Below are positions 53,867-62,774 of a DNA stretch of 64,000 nucleotides, piece after piece. Every line of letters begins with the position of its first letter. Positions within the stretch are counted from its first letter, which is position 1. Source of the stretch: AWTP1-13 sp963775835 (GTDB lineage Bacteria; Pseudomonadota; Alphaproteobacteria; Rhizobiales; Hyphomicrobiaceae); assembly GCA_963775835.1 (NCBI GenBank), contig CAVZKV010000002.1:248001-312000 (forward strand). Direction: 5' to 3'. The position numbers and the translations under genes are program-made. The notes below the pieces were generated by a model, which was not told where the DNA came from, made no database searches, and saw only the letters and a list, made by a program, of their open reading frames with translations.

Positions 53867-55834
53867 ATGAGCGAAATTGCGTTTGACTTTCCCCGACGGC
53901 AGCAAGCGATCCTACCAGAAGGGGCTGACCGGCTCCGAGCTGGCCGCGGGCATTTCCAAGATCGCTGGCCAAGAAGGCGGTGGCCATCGTCGCTGGACGG
54001 CCGGCTGGCCGACCTTGCCGATCCGATCGAGGCCGACGCCAAGCGTCAAGATCATCACCCGCACCGACCCGGAAGCCCTGGAGCTGATCCGGCACGACGC
54101 CGCGCACGTGATGGCCGAAGCGGTGCAGTCGCTGTGGCCCGGCACCCAGGTGACGATCGGTCCGGTGATCGAGAACGGCTTCTTCTACGACTTTGCCAAG
54201 GAGGAGCCGTTCCACCCCGACGATCTGGCCAAGATCGAGGCCAAGATGCACGAGATCATCACGCGGGATGCGCCTTTCACCAAGGAGTTCTGGAGCCGCG
54301 ATAAGGCCAAGGCCTTCTTCCGCAACAAGGGCGAGCTGTTCAAGGTCGAACTGGTCGATGCAATTCCGGCGGGCGAGGACATCAAGATCTACAAGCAGGG
54401 GGAGTGGCTCGATCTGTGCCGCGGCCCGCACATGACCTCGACCGGGCAGATCGGCAGGCGCCTTCAAGCTCACCCATTTCGCCGGGCTCCTACTGGCGCG
54501 GCGAACGCGCAAGCCAACGGCTGCAGCGCATCTACGGCACCGCCTGGGCGAGCGATGCAGGAGCTGGCGGCCTACCTCAAGCCCAGATCGAGGAGGCCGA
54601 GAAGCGCGACCACCGTAAGCTCGGGCGCGAGATGGATCTGTTCCATTTCCAGGAGGAGGGGCCGGGCGTGGTGTTCTGGCATCCGAAAGGCTGGGAGCTG
54701 TTCCAGAGCCTCATCAATTACATCCGCCGGCGGCAGAACGCGGTCGGCTATCGCGAGGTGAACGGGCCGCAGATCCTCGACAAGTCGCTGTGGGAGGCGT
54801 CCGGGCCACTGGGCGACCTTCCGCGAGAACATGTTCACGACCGTGACCGAGGACGAGCGCGAGTTCGCCATCAAGCCGATGAACTGTCCCGGCCACATCC
54901 AGATCTTCAAGCATGGCTTGCGCTCGTATCGCGAGCTGCCTTATCGCGTCGCCGAGTTCGGCATCGTGCATCGCTACGAGCCGTCCGGCGCCCTGCACGG
55001 GCTGATGCGCGTGCGCGGCTTCACCCAGGACGATGCGCACGTGTTCTGCACCGAGGCGCAGCTGGCCGACGAATGCCTGAAGATGAACGACCTGATCCTG
55101 TCGATCTATCGTGACTTCGGCTTCGAGCAGGTGGTGGTCAAGCTGTCGACCCGGCCCGAGAAGCGGGTCGGCGCCGAAGCGCCTTGGGACCAGGCCGAGG
55201 CCGCCATGTCGGAGGTGCTGGAGCAGATCGCCGGCCAAGTCGGGCGGCAAGATCAAGACCGGCATCAATCCGGGCGAGGGTGCCTTCTACGGCCCCAAGT
55301 TCGAGTACGTGCTGCGCGACGCGATCGGTCGCGACTGGCAGTGCGGCACCGTCCAGGTCGACTTCAACATGCCGGAGCCGGCTGGGCGCGTTCTACATCG
55401 ACGCCGACGGCGAAAAGAAAACGCCGGTGATGATCCACCGCGCGATCTTCGGCTCGATGGAGCGCTTCGCCGGCATCCTGCTGGAAAATACCGCCGGGCA
55501 TCTGCCGCTATGGCTGGCACCCGTGCAGGTGAAGGTGTGCACCATCGTTTCGGAGGCGGACGCCTATGCCGAGGAGGTGCTGGCGGCCCTGAACAAGGCC
55601 GGCCTGCGCGCCGAGGTCGACCTGCGCAACGAGAAGATCAACTACAAGGTGCGCGAGCACTCGCTTGCCAAGGTGCCGGTGCTGCTGGTGGTCGGCAAGC
55701 GCGAGGCGGAGGAGCGCACCGTTTCCGTGCGCCGCCTCGGCAAGGATCGCCAAGAGGTGCTCGCCATGGGTCCCGCGGTCGCCGCGCTGGCTCAGGAGGG
55801 CGTGCCCCCCGATCTCAAGCGCGGGCTCACTTAA
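53867..55834 (+). CDS. thrS: Threonine--tRNA ligase (many single-base insertions)
   Basis: Removing twelve extra bases at eleven sites gives a normal 651-residue ThrRS. The domains are TGS (LTFPDGSKRSYQKGLTGSEL), the editing/SAD domain (RHDAAHVMAEAVQSLWPGTQ, GPVIENGFFYDF), the class II core with zinc ligands in FAIKPMNCPGHIQIFKHG, motif 2 (IVHRYEPSGALHGLMRVRG), motif 3 (FGSMERFAGILLE) and the anticodon domain (RAEVDLRNEKINYKVREHSL). Insertions are near 53883, 53961, 53992, 54042, 54453, 54487, 54552, 54584, 54812, 55228 and 55378. Conservation is undisturbed between them, so I read them as sequencing errors. The start at 53867 has a GGAG site. Confidence 0.95.
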
Positions 55835-55870
55835 GCCCGCGCGAGGCCGGCTGGGCCCGAGGCGCCTTGG

Positions 55871-56464
55871 CTAGTAGCCGGCTCCGAGCACCGCCAGTGC
55901 CGTCAGCTTCCATTCCAAGCCTTTGAGCTCGAAGGTGCTGAGATAGCGCCGTTCGGGCTGATAACGGTCGACGATCTCGACCTCGAAGCGCGTCAGCGAA
56001 TAAAAGACGGCGCGGCGGACGCGGGCATAAAAGCTGGCGACGCGATCGATCGGCGTGCCGGCGAACAGGGTGCCCGCCAGCAGCGTTGGCGGCTCCTTCA
56101 TGCCCAAGGCGGGCCGGATCTGATTGCGGTAGGTCTCGCGATAACCGAAGAAGGACGGCAGGTTCTCGGGTGTCACGTAGCGATCGACCGCGCTATCGGC
56201 GAGGGTCGGAGCAACGGTGGCCTTGATGCGCTGCCAGACCGAGGGGGCCGGCGCGCTGGGATCCTTCTCCAGGCGGGCTTTAGCCTCGGCCGAGAGCGAC
56301 ACCTTGAGGCTGGAGCGAACCGACGCCCACTCGATCTTGCGCTCAAGCGTGGCCGTATCCCCCGCGATGATGGCTTCGCGAATTTGCAGCGCCGTCAGGA
56401 GCGGCCAGGCCATATAGGCGACGGCGAGCAGAGCGGCGGCGAGCAAGAGCTTGAGGGCGCGCAT
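55871..56464 (-). CDS. DUF2939 domain protein
   Basis: A 197-residue protein with one N-terminal transmembrane or signal segment (residues 4-22), then YMAWPLLTALQIREAIIAGD and LERKIEWASVRSSLKVSL, typical of DUF2939, a small envelope family without known activity. The C-terminal part (RVRRAVFYSLTRFEVEIVDR, YLSTFELKGLEWKLTALAV) is beta-rich. The start at 56464 begins the hydrophobic segment; the frame is open far upstream without family resemblance. It converges on thrS with 36 bases between stops. Confidence 0.85.
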   Translation of the reverse strand: MRALKLLLAAALLAVAYMAWPLLTALQIREAIIAGDTATLERKIEWASVRSSLKVSLSAEAKARLEKDPSAPAPSVWQRIKATVAPTLADSAVDRYVTPENLPSFFGYRETYRNQIRPALGMKEPPTLLAGTLFAGTPIDRVASFYARVRRAVFYSLTRFEVEIVDRYQPERRYLSTFELKGLEWKLTALAVLGAGY

Positions 56465-57559
56465 GGCCTTGAGGATCCCCGGGGACCGCAGAGGAGCTAA
56501 GGAGAGCTGCGCGATTTTGCCGATCATTGCGGCGGCGTGAGGACGGGCGCACGCCGGCGCGCGCCACCCGTCGGGGCGCGGCCGAGCGGGCGGCGAGACG
56601 GCGAGACCCGGGGGGCACCCTTGATGTGACGACTGAACTTCGCGGTGGAACTGTTGCTGCATAGCAACGAAATTGGATGTGTGTGCCACTGTTGGGCCAC
56701 AAATCCGGATGACAGTGCGGGCGGATCGCGGTTGCCGGGGTTGGCGTGTTCGAGGGCGAACACGTTCTATTCCCAATAGTTTTTCCTTCCGACAACGGAG
56801 GGTGCTGACGCAGGCGTGAGCCTGCGGCCAGCGGCTCGCAGTTGGCTTTGAAGGGCACGGGCAAGACCGCAGTGATCCGACCGAGAGACCAATGGGTGCC
56901 AAGAGGCTCGAGACCCGCAAACTTCCCAGCCGTCAGGTGACGGAGCGAGCTGCACGCGTGTCGCACCGGTCCTGCCAGGCGGCGGCGCGGGCGGGCGGCG
57001 GCGGCGAATGCGAGCGCTTGACCGTGGCGATCTCCCAGCGCGCGCCGGGCGCCGGCCGCGCTTGGGGCGGGGACCGCCAGGCCGCGGCGCAACGTCTCGA
57101 AAATGTGAAATTCAAGATAGATCAAAAGGTTGTCCACCTCGTTTCGGATCCCATATCTGCCATGGGTGGAGCTGTGGGGCTGCAGGGTTCGTTGGCGCCA
57201 GCTGGTGCCATCGCGAAAGTGGCAGAGATGACCGAGCTCCCGTTTCCCGAACCGGCTTGGGCGTTCGACGGCAAGGACTTGCAGGCCGTCGCAGAGCGCG
57301 GCGACGCCGACCTTCGCATCGGCATCGGCGGCCAGCGGCCAAAGCGCCGGCGGCTCAAGGGCGGCCGGTGCATGGGTGCCGTCGCCGTCCGGCTCGATCT
57401 TTACGCGTGTGAAGCAGACGTGGTGCGCTGGCGCGAGGCCTGGAAGGCGCCGGTCAATCCCCATCAAAGCGGCGTGCTGAGGACCTATGCGGATCAATTC
57501 GAACCCGCCCGCAAGGGCGCGGTTTCCCCATGCGGGTGGGAGGGCGAAAGTTGTCGGTG
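56465..57559. other. Large region with no gene I can support
   Basis: 1,095 bases. Long open frames exist on both strands because the DNA is GC-rich: plus 56892-57560 (222 residues) and minus 56343-57497. Neither shows a family motif, a signal peptide or a good ribosome binding site. The plus frame has a slightly more protein-like middle (residues 75-200). Given the indels nearby, a frameshifted gene could be hidden here. A promoter for the DUF2939 gene should lie at the left end. Confidence 0.35.
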
Positions 57560-58570
57560 ATGCGGAAATTTAGCGGAGCGGCGGCGGCGCTCTGGCTTGC
57601 CGGGGCTCTGGGCGGCGCCACGGCGGGCGAGGCGGTGAAATACAAGTCACCCGAACTTGCGTTCGAACAGGGGCTCGGCGCCTACAAGTCCGGCTTCTAC
57701 GAGATGGCCATCCCGGCGCTGGAGCAGACGGTTGCGGAGGGCACGGAAGTCGATCGGTTCTTTGCCGAGTTCTATTTGGCTCGGATCTATTCGGGCGCCG
57801 GCGCGCTGAGCGATCACGCCAAGGCCTATCGCCTCTACCAGACGCTCGCCAACGAAAATGCCGACACCGATCCCGAGGATGGGCGCCGCGCACCCTTCGT
57901 CGCCAAGGCGCTCACGGCCTTGGCCGGCTATCTGCAGCGTGGACTTCCCGAAATCGGGCTGCGGCCCGACCCGCAACGTGCGGGCGACTATTTGCACCAT
58001 GCCGCGACCTTCTTCGGCGACAAGGATGCGCAGTTCGAGCTTGCCAAGATCTACCTTAATGGCACCGGCACTCCCGACGACGCCAAGCGGGGCATGCATT
58101 ACCTGTCGGTTTTGACGGAGGAAGGCCATCCCGGCGCGCAGGCCTTCCTCGCCGACCTCTTCTGGCGCGGCGTCCACGTCAAGAAAGACGAGCGGCGGGC
58201 GCTGGCGCTGATCACCATGGCGGTGGAGAACGCACCTTCGCACGAGCGCATCTGGATCGAGGACATCTACCAAAACATCTTCTGTGCCACGTCGCAGAAG
58301 ACGCGCAAACAGGCCGATGGCATCGCCGCGATCTGGCGCAAGATGTTCGCCGGCACCCCGGAGCGGCCGCCGCAAATGGCGCTTGGTGCAGGTGACTTGC
58401 AGCCACGACGGGCCTGCGAGAATGGCGAGTTGCTCGACCTGCAAACCACGCCCTTGGTCGCCGGGCAGGACCCGCAGGTGGCGACGCATCCACCGGCAGC
58501 GGGGAGCACCCCGCCCAAGACCATCCAAGGCAACACCATCCAAGGCAACCCGATCGGGTTTGGCAGATAG
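57560..58570 (+). CDS. Exported Sel1-repeat protein (ExoR-like)
   Basis: A 336-residue protein with a signal peptide (residues 4-25, ending ATAGEA). TPR/Sel1-type repeats fill residues 30-240: AFEQGLGAYKSGFYEMAIPA, DHAKAYRLYQTLANENAD, AQFELAKIYLNGTGTPDDAK and AQAFLADLFWRGVHVKKDE. The layout resembles ExoR, the periplasmic Sel1 regulator of the ExoS/ChvI system in Rhizobiales, with an extra C-terminal tail of about 90 residues (LLDLQTTPLVAGQDP onward). Whether it regulates a sensor kinase is inference. The start could be ten codons upstream. Confidence 0.85.
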   Translation: MRKFSGAAAALWLAGALGGATAGEAVKYKSPELAFEQGLGAYKSGFYEMAIPALEQTVAEGTEVDRFFAEFYLARIYSGAGALSDHAKAYRLYQTLANENADTDPEDGRRAPFVAKALTALAGYLQRGLPEIGLRPDPQRAGDYLHHAATFFGDKDAQFELAKIYLNGTGTPDDAKRGMHYLSVLTEEGHPGAQAFLADLFWRGVHVKKDERRALALITMAVENAPSHERIWIEDIYQNIFCATSQKTRKQADGIAAIWRKMFAGTPERPPQMALGAGDLQPRRACENGELLDLQTTPLVAGQDPQVATHPPAAGSTPPKTIQGNTIQGNPIGFGR

Positions 58571-58887
58571 GCGCGTTTGCGCGCCCTCAGCGCAAACAGA
58601 ACTGCCGGGGTGACCGTCGCATCCTTCCGCTGCCATGGCGTGCGCGCGAGCACGACGCTTCCGGAAACCATGCGTCTGTGCACGCTTGCTGACTGCGCAC
58701 TTTTCCTGCAACGATCCGCCCAACCGAAACGATCCGCCTACGCACCATTTGCCACCGGCGGCATTTCCAGCTCCGCGTTTTGTCCTGGCGCGGGCGTGCA
58801 GCGCCGGTGTGCCGATCGCAAATTTCGGAACGCAAGGCTTGCCGCGGCGTTAGCTAGCCAAGTGTATTGGCCAACTGGAGCTGAACT
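58571..58887. other. Intergenic region
   Basis: 317 bases between the Sel1 gene and the small secreted protein gene, both on the plus strand. I see no terminator with a T-run, no clear promoter and no convincing gene. Confidence 0.4.
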
Positions 58888-59109
58888 ATGATCAAGCAAC
58901 TATGCCTGGCCGGCGCCGCCGTCGCCATGCTGAGCTCGACGGCCTTGGCGGCCGAATACTATGTCGTGCAGGAGAAGGCGACCAAGAAATGCAAGGTCGT
59001 CGAAACGCGTCCAACCGAGACGACGTGGGTGCAGTTGGGGCCGCTAGCCTTCAAGACCCGTGACGAGGCCGACAAGCAACTGGCCGTGGTGTGCAAGGAG
59101 AAGCGATAG
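58888..59109 (+). CDS. Small exported protein with paired cysteines
   Basis: This 73-residue protein has a signal peptide (residues 4-21, ending TALAAE). The mature 50 residues (YYVVQEKATKKCKVVETRP, VQLGPLAFKTRDEADKQLAV) contain two Cys, one in KKCKVV and one in VVCKEK, probably forming a disulfide. I recall very similar small proteins in many Rhizobiales, of unknown function. Two short pieces upstream suggest a nearby promoter but none is clear. Confidence 0.8.
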   Translation: MIKQLCLAGAAVAMLSSTALAAEYYVVQEKATKKCKVVETRPTETTWVQLGPLAFKTRDEADKQLAVVCKEKR

Positions 59110-59293
59110 TCGCCACCGCAACGGCCGAACCGACGACCGAGGCTGCTGGCCGGGCCCAGGCGCGGCCAGCAGCCTGCGTCAAGGCTGTTGGCAACTTGCT
59201 GGTCGCGTTGGCAGATCATCCGTTCAAATCGTCTGTCCCAAGAGGGAGATCGTCTGTCGCAAAAGCGAGTGCGTCTCCCAAGAGCTGAGTCGC
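59110..59293. other. Spacer leading into the minisatellite
   Basis: 184 bases between the small secreted protein and the 27-base repeats, part of a 353-base gene-free stretch. It contains loosely repeated cgtctgtc/cgtctccc words near 59237-59280 but no feature I can name. Confidence 0.4.
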
Positions 59294-59420
59294 CCAAGCG
59301 CGAAGCGCGCCTCTGCTCTCCCAAGCGCGAAGCGCGCCTCTGCTCTCCCGAGCGCGAAGCGCGCCTCTGCTCTCCCGAGCGCGAAGCGCGCCTCTACTCT
59401 CCCGAGCGCGAAGCGCGCCT
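59294..59420. repeat. 27-bp minisatellite, five copies, each with a GCGC hairpin
   Basis: The unit with gcgcgaagcgcgc recurs at 59298, 59325, 59352, 59379 and 59406, exactly 27 bases apart, with one or two base differences between copies. Each copy contains gcgc-gaa-gcgc, able to fold as a small hairpin. The 27-base period keeps one frame, giving a nine-residue repeat (SAKRASALP) on the plus strand, but no start with a ribosome site supports translation. It lies between convergent genes. Confidence 0.9.
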
Positions 59421-59462
59421 GAAGCGCAGCTCGCCTGTCGTTGGGCGCCGCGGCCGCGGGCC

Positions 59463-60014
59463 CTAGCGGCTCAGCACGTAATCGCGCAAGGCCTGATAGT
59501 TGGGTGCCGCGGGGCTCTTCTCAACCGTGGGTGCGTGTTGCGACCGGCGCAATCCCGGCGCCGGCATCGCCCGTGTTGCCTCGGCCGGAGCCTCCGCAGC
59601 TTGAGCCTCCGCCGCAGCCCCACTGCTGGGTGGGCGCACGACCGGGAGCGGGGGCTCGGCGGCTCCCGCCTCGCCGCTTTCCGGATCGTGGGCCGAGGCG
59701 GCCGGCGCCGACGGCGCTTGCCCGCCGCTGGGCTCGGCCTCGGGGGTGCGCGTGACGGGAGGTGCAACCGGTGCGGGATCGGCGGTCGCGCTGCCTTGCG
59801 CGGCCGGCTTGGACCGCGTTTCCTTGGCCACGGCCTCGATCAGGGTCGCCGTGCGCGTCTTCGGATCCGGGGCAACCTGGGCGGACCAGCGACCCGCCAC
59901 AACCCCAAGGCCGCCGCAACTGACGGCGATGGCGATGGCACCCAGCAGGCGCGCGCGTTCTGGCCGCGCTGCCGCGCGCCACACGAAGCTGTCGGCTGCC
60001 CTAGCGCGAGGCAT
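59463..60014 (-). CDS. Membrane-anchored Pro/Ala-rich protein
   Basis: A 183-residue protein: short cytosolic start, one hydrophobic segment at about residues 22-43 (LLGAIAIAVSCGGLGVVAG), then a long Pro/Ala/Glu-rich low-complexity tail ending NYQALRDYVLSR. It has the look of a single-pass inner-membrane protein with a disordered periplasmic tail. No family recognised. Its ATG overlaps the end of the next upstream gene by 14 bases, so the two are coupled. Confidence 0.7.
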   Translation of the reverse strand: MPRARAADSFVWRAAARPERARLLGAIAIAVSCGGLGVVAGRWSAQVAPDPKTRTATLIEAVAKETRSKPAAQGSATADPAPVAPPVTRTPEAEPSGGQAPSAPAASAHDPESGEAGAAEPPLPVVRPPSSGAAAEAQAAEAPAEATRAMPAPGLRRSQHAPTVEKSPAAPNYQALRDYVLSR

Positions 60015-60735
60015 AGCCGCGAACGTACTTATAGTCGTAAGGGGGCGAGGTGCGGCGCAAGATGAGAATGACGTCCGTGCCGCGCTCCCTCGCGATCCTG
60101 TCGGCGACGTTTGAGTAGCCGCGGTCGCTTCTGGCGTTCGCTCCCGCACCTCCTTGCGGGTTAGCCTTCGCCTCGCCCCCCTGGTGGCGCGCGCTGGCGC
60201 TGCTCGGGGCCGCTCGGCAGGTCTTTGTTCCTGGCACGAAGCTGTTGGCTACGCGGGCGACGATCGGATCGAACATATCGCGCTTGTCGGCCGGATACAG
60301 CATGGCGAAGCTGCTGATCAGTTGTCCGCCGCAGCTGAAGATCGCCTTTTCGTAGAAAATCTTGCCATCGGCCTCACCCGACAGCACAAGCCAATCATCG
60401 CCGAGCGGCCGGTAGGTGATTTTGTAGTCCGCGTAGGAATTGCGCGCGAGAAAATCCTGATAACTCTTGGCGCTATGATGGTCTTCATTGCTCAGGGCGC
60501 CGACCAGCAGCCGCGCCTCACCCTCGCGGGCCGCAAACACCCGACCATCTCCCGCTTCCGTCGTTCGCTCGATACGGAAGAGGTTGGCTGGATACTCAAG
60601 ACGAAAGCCGAAGCGCTCGTTGTGGTAGCGCGTCCAATCGCCGGCGGTTGCCTCGAGCGCCTTGAGGTTGCTTGAGCCGCTGGCGACGACCACCAATCCC
60701 GCCACAAAGGCCACGATAGCCCCGATCCGCACCAT
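60001..60735 (-). CDS. Exported protein of unknown function
   Basis: A 244-residue protein with a signal peptide (residues 4-24). The mature part has YHNERFGFRLEYPANLF, then ESYQDFLARNSYADYKITY-like blocks, WLVLSGEADGKIFYEKAIF, and CGGQLISSFAMLYPADKR with one Cys and a later Cys (GTKTCRAA). This resembles a group of small secreted proteins that open with a PsbP-like strand (FGFRLEYPANLF), but I do not place it in a family. The C-terminal 60 residues are basic and disordered. It is coupled to the downstream anchored protein. Confidence 0.75.
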   Translation of the reverse strand: MVRIGAIVAFVAGLVVVASGSSNLKALEATAGDWTRYHNERFGFRLEYPANLFRIERTTEAGDGRVFAAREGEARLLVGALSNEDHHSAKSYQDFLARNSYADYKITYRPLGDDWLVLSGEADGKIFYEKAIFSCGGQLISSFAMLYPADKRDMFDPIVARVANSFVPGTKTCRAAPSSASARHQGGEAKANPQGGAGANARSDRGYSNVADRIARERGTDVILILRRTSPPYDYKYVRGYASR

Positions 60736-60865
60736 AGCCCAAACTCCTTAACCTCGTAGGGGATCAACCACGACGGGGAGGTCCTGGTTCCGGGCTCGGC
60801 GGCGCCGCGCTTACAGCTCAAGAATGCGCTTGGGCGCGGGCGCGACCCAACGCGTAAAAGTCCGG

Positions 60866-61654
60866 CTAGCCGTCCTCGAGTTCGACCCAGACGGGGACGT
60901 GGTCTGAGGGCTTTTCCCAGCCGCGCGTAAATTTGTCGATGCCGGCGCCGAGCAGCCGATCGGCCGCCTGCGGCGACAGCAAAATATGATCGATGCGAAT
61001 GCCGTGGTCCTTTTGCCAGGCGCCCGCCTGATAGTCCCAGAAGGTAAAGACGCCGGCCTCGGGCTGGCAGGCGCGCACGGCATCGGTCAGCCCCAGATTG
61101 ATGAGCGCGCGATAGGCCTTGCGCGTCTCCGGTTGGAACAGGGCGTCCTCGCGCCAGGCGTCGGGGTGTTTGGCGTCGGCGGGCTCCGGGATGACGTTGT
61201 AGTCACCCATCAGCAGAAACGGTTCTTCTAGCGACAACAGTTCCCGGGCTCGCGTCTCGAAGCGCCGCATCCAGGCGAGCTTGTAGGCGAAGCGGTCGGT
61301 TCCGATCGGATTGCCGTTGGGCAGGTAGAGGTTGCCGATGCGCACGGTAGCGCTGCCGTTCGGCACCACCACCTCGATGTAGCGCGCATGCGCATCGGCC
61401 GCGTCACCCGGCAGCCCGCGGACCGCGACCTCGTCGAAGCGGCGTTTGCTCAGCACGGCAACGCCGTTGAAGCCTTTCTGCCCATGCACCGCCAAGTGGT
61501 AGCCGAGCTCTTCGAAGAACGCGGCGGGAAAGGCCTCGTTGCTGGATTTGATCTCCTGGAAACAGGCGACGTCGGGATTGGTCTCCTTGAGCCACGTGAG
61601 GGCGCCCTCGAGCCGTGCCTTGGCGCCGTTGATGTTCCAGGTCGCGATGCGCAT
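60866..61654 (-). CDS. xth: Exodeoxyribonuclease III
   Basis: A 262-residue AP endonuclease/3'-5' exonuclease of the exonuclease-endonuclease-phosphatase fold. The opening MRIATWNINGAKARLEG holds the metal-binding Asn, FQEIKSSNEAFP the Glu, GDYNVIPEPADAKHP the Asp/Asn pair, and RIDHILLSPQAADR with SDHVPVWVELEDG the His-Asp pair. It repairs abasic sites. The start at 61654 opens the domain. It is next to DUF930, erpA and dgt, an order common in Rhizobiales. Confidence 0.95.
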   Translation of the reverse strand: MRIATWNINGAKARLEGALTWLKETNPDVACFQEIKSSNEAFPAAFFEELGYHLAVHGQKGFNGVAVLSKRRFDEVAVRGLPGDAADAHARYIEVVVPNGSATVRIGNLYLPNGNPIGTDRFAYKLAWMRRFETRARELLSLEEPFLLMGDYNVIPEPADAKHPDAWREDALFQPETRKAYRALINLGLTDAVRACQPEAGVFTFWDYQAGAWQKDHGIRIDHILLSPQAADRLLGAGIDKFTRGWEKPSDHVPVWVELEDG

Positions 61655-61741
61655 GCCCCCTTTGCACACCAGGGCGCCGTTGGGGTCAAGCGCTATGCGG
61701 CGGACCGCCGGAATCGGCCGTCAAGCCCGGCTAGGGGCCGG

Positions 61742-62136
61742 TCAAAACAGGTTGAACTTTTCCCACTGCGCCTTGGGAATTTCGCGCTCCAAGACGTAGC
61801 TGAAGTGAGTTGCCCGCATGCGATCGCTGGTGAGGACGCAACGATAGCTGAACTTGTACCAGTGTCCCCCCGTGCGGACCGCCCCGCCGGCGCCCCGGGC
61901 GACGTTGCTCTCCACGGTCGGCTGCGCCAGCGCGTCGATGCGGACGCGGTCGAACTCTCGCGACCTTCTTGTCCTTGGCGAAGGTTTCCAGACCTGACAG
62001 ATTGCACAGCTGAAATCATTCGCGTGTGCGGCTCGAGCGCTTGCATCCGCTTATCGAGCGCCGTTTGGGCGCCGGACGGCGTGCCTAGGAGTATGCCAGC
62101 CAAGCCAACCCAGGCGCTCAGTCCCCTTATGCGCAA
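61742..62136 (-). CDS. DUF930 domain protein (two frameshifts)
   Basis: Removing one base from the A-run at 62013-62015 and one near 61955 gives about 130 residues: a signal peptide (residues 5-24, ending SGAQT), then LDKRMQALEPHTRMI, QLCNLSGLETFAKDKK and the C-terminal HWYKFSYRCVLTSDRMRATH, FSYVLEREIPKAQW. The LxPxTRxxQxCxL start and the paired cysteines match the DUF930 family of exported alphaproteobacterial proteins of unknown function. Both indels are single insertions in otherwise normal sequence, hence probably errors. Confidence 0.75.
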
Positions 62137-62287
62137 CGTCTTTCCCCCTTGCTCAAATTCGCCGTGCCGTGAGGCGCGACCCCCAGGCGGGAAAGACGCT
62201 GAAGATGCGGTGAAAAAGTGGCGGCCAAGCTCCGCGACGGCCGGGGCTTCGACGCGGCCGGAGGCACGGCGCGCGCCACCTAAGCGA

Positions 62288-62620
62288 TCAGACGGAAAAA
62301 CTGGTGCCGCAGCCGCACGACGCGGTCGCGTTGGGATTGATGACCTTGAAGGAGGAGCCGATCAGGTCGTCCACGAAGTCGATTTCGGAACCGGCCATGT
62401 ACTCGAGCGACATCCGATCGATGAGCACGCGCGCGCCGCCGCGCTCGATGATGAGATCATCCGCCTCCGATGCACCAACGAGGTCGAACTTGTATTGAAA
62501 GCCCGAGCAGCCGCCGCCTTCGACGCTGACCCGCAAAAGCGGCTTGTCGGGCTGGCCGGCGACGATCTCCGCAATCCGCCGCGCCGCACGATCCGACACG
62601 GTAACTTTTGGATGTTCCAT
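62288..62620 (-). CDS. erpA: A-type iron-sulfur carrier ErpA/HesB family
   Basis: This 110-residue A-type carrier has the three conserved cysteines in VEGGGCSGFQYKFDL and SCGCGTSFSV, and FVDDLIGSSFKVINPNA before them. It delivers [Fe-S] clusters to target enzymes. The start at 62620 gives normal length; the frame is open upstream. It is divergent from dgt with about 155 bases between, the usual arrangement in Rhizobiales. Confidence 0.94.
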   Translation of the reverse strand: MEHPKVTVSDRAARRIAEIVAGQPDKPLLRVSVEGGGCSGFQYKFDLVGASEADDLIIERGGARVLIDRMSLEYMAGSEIDFVDDLIGSSFKVINPNATASCGCGTSFSV

Positions 62621-62774
62621 TAGTTTTGCATCACTTTTGGGCACCACTTTTGGCCTGGTGCGGCCTATGCACTATCCTATGCTCTATGCTGAGGCACGAT
62701 TCTTGGCCAGCAAGATAGGTCTTAGCCATCAAGATAGGACGGCGCGGAAGCTTGTCAAACCTCGGAATCGGCGC

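Noticed and set aside
59294..59420. 27-base repeats considered as a CRISPR array
   Set aside because: Copies are directly adjacent with no spacers and no cas gene is nearby.
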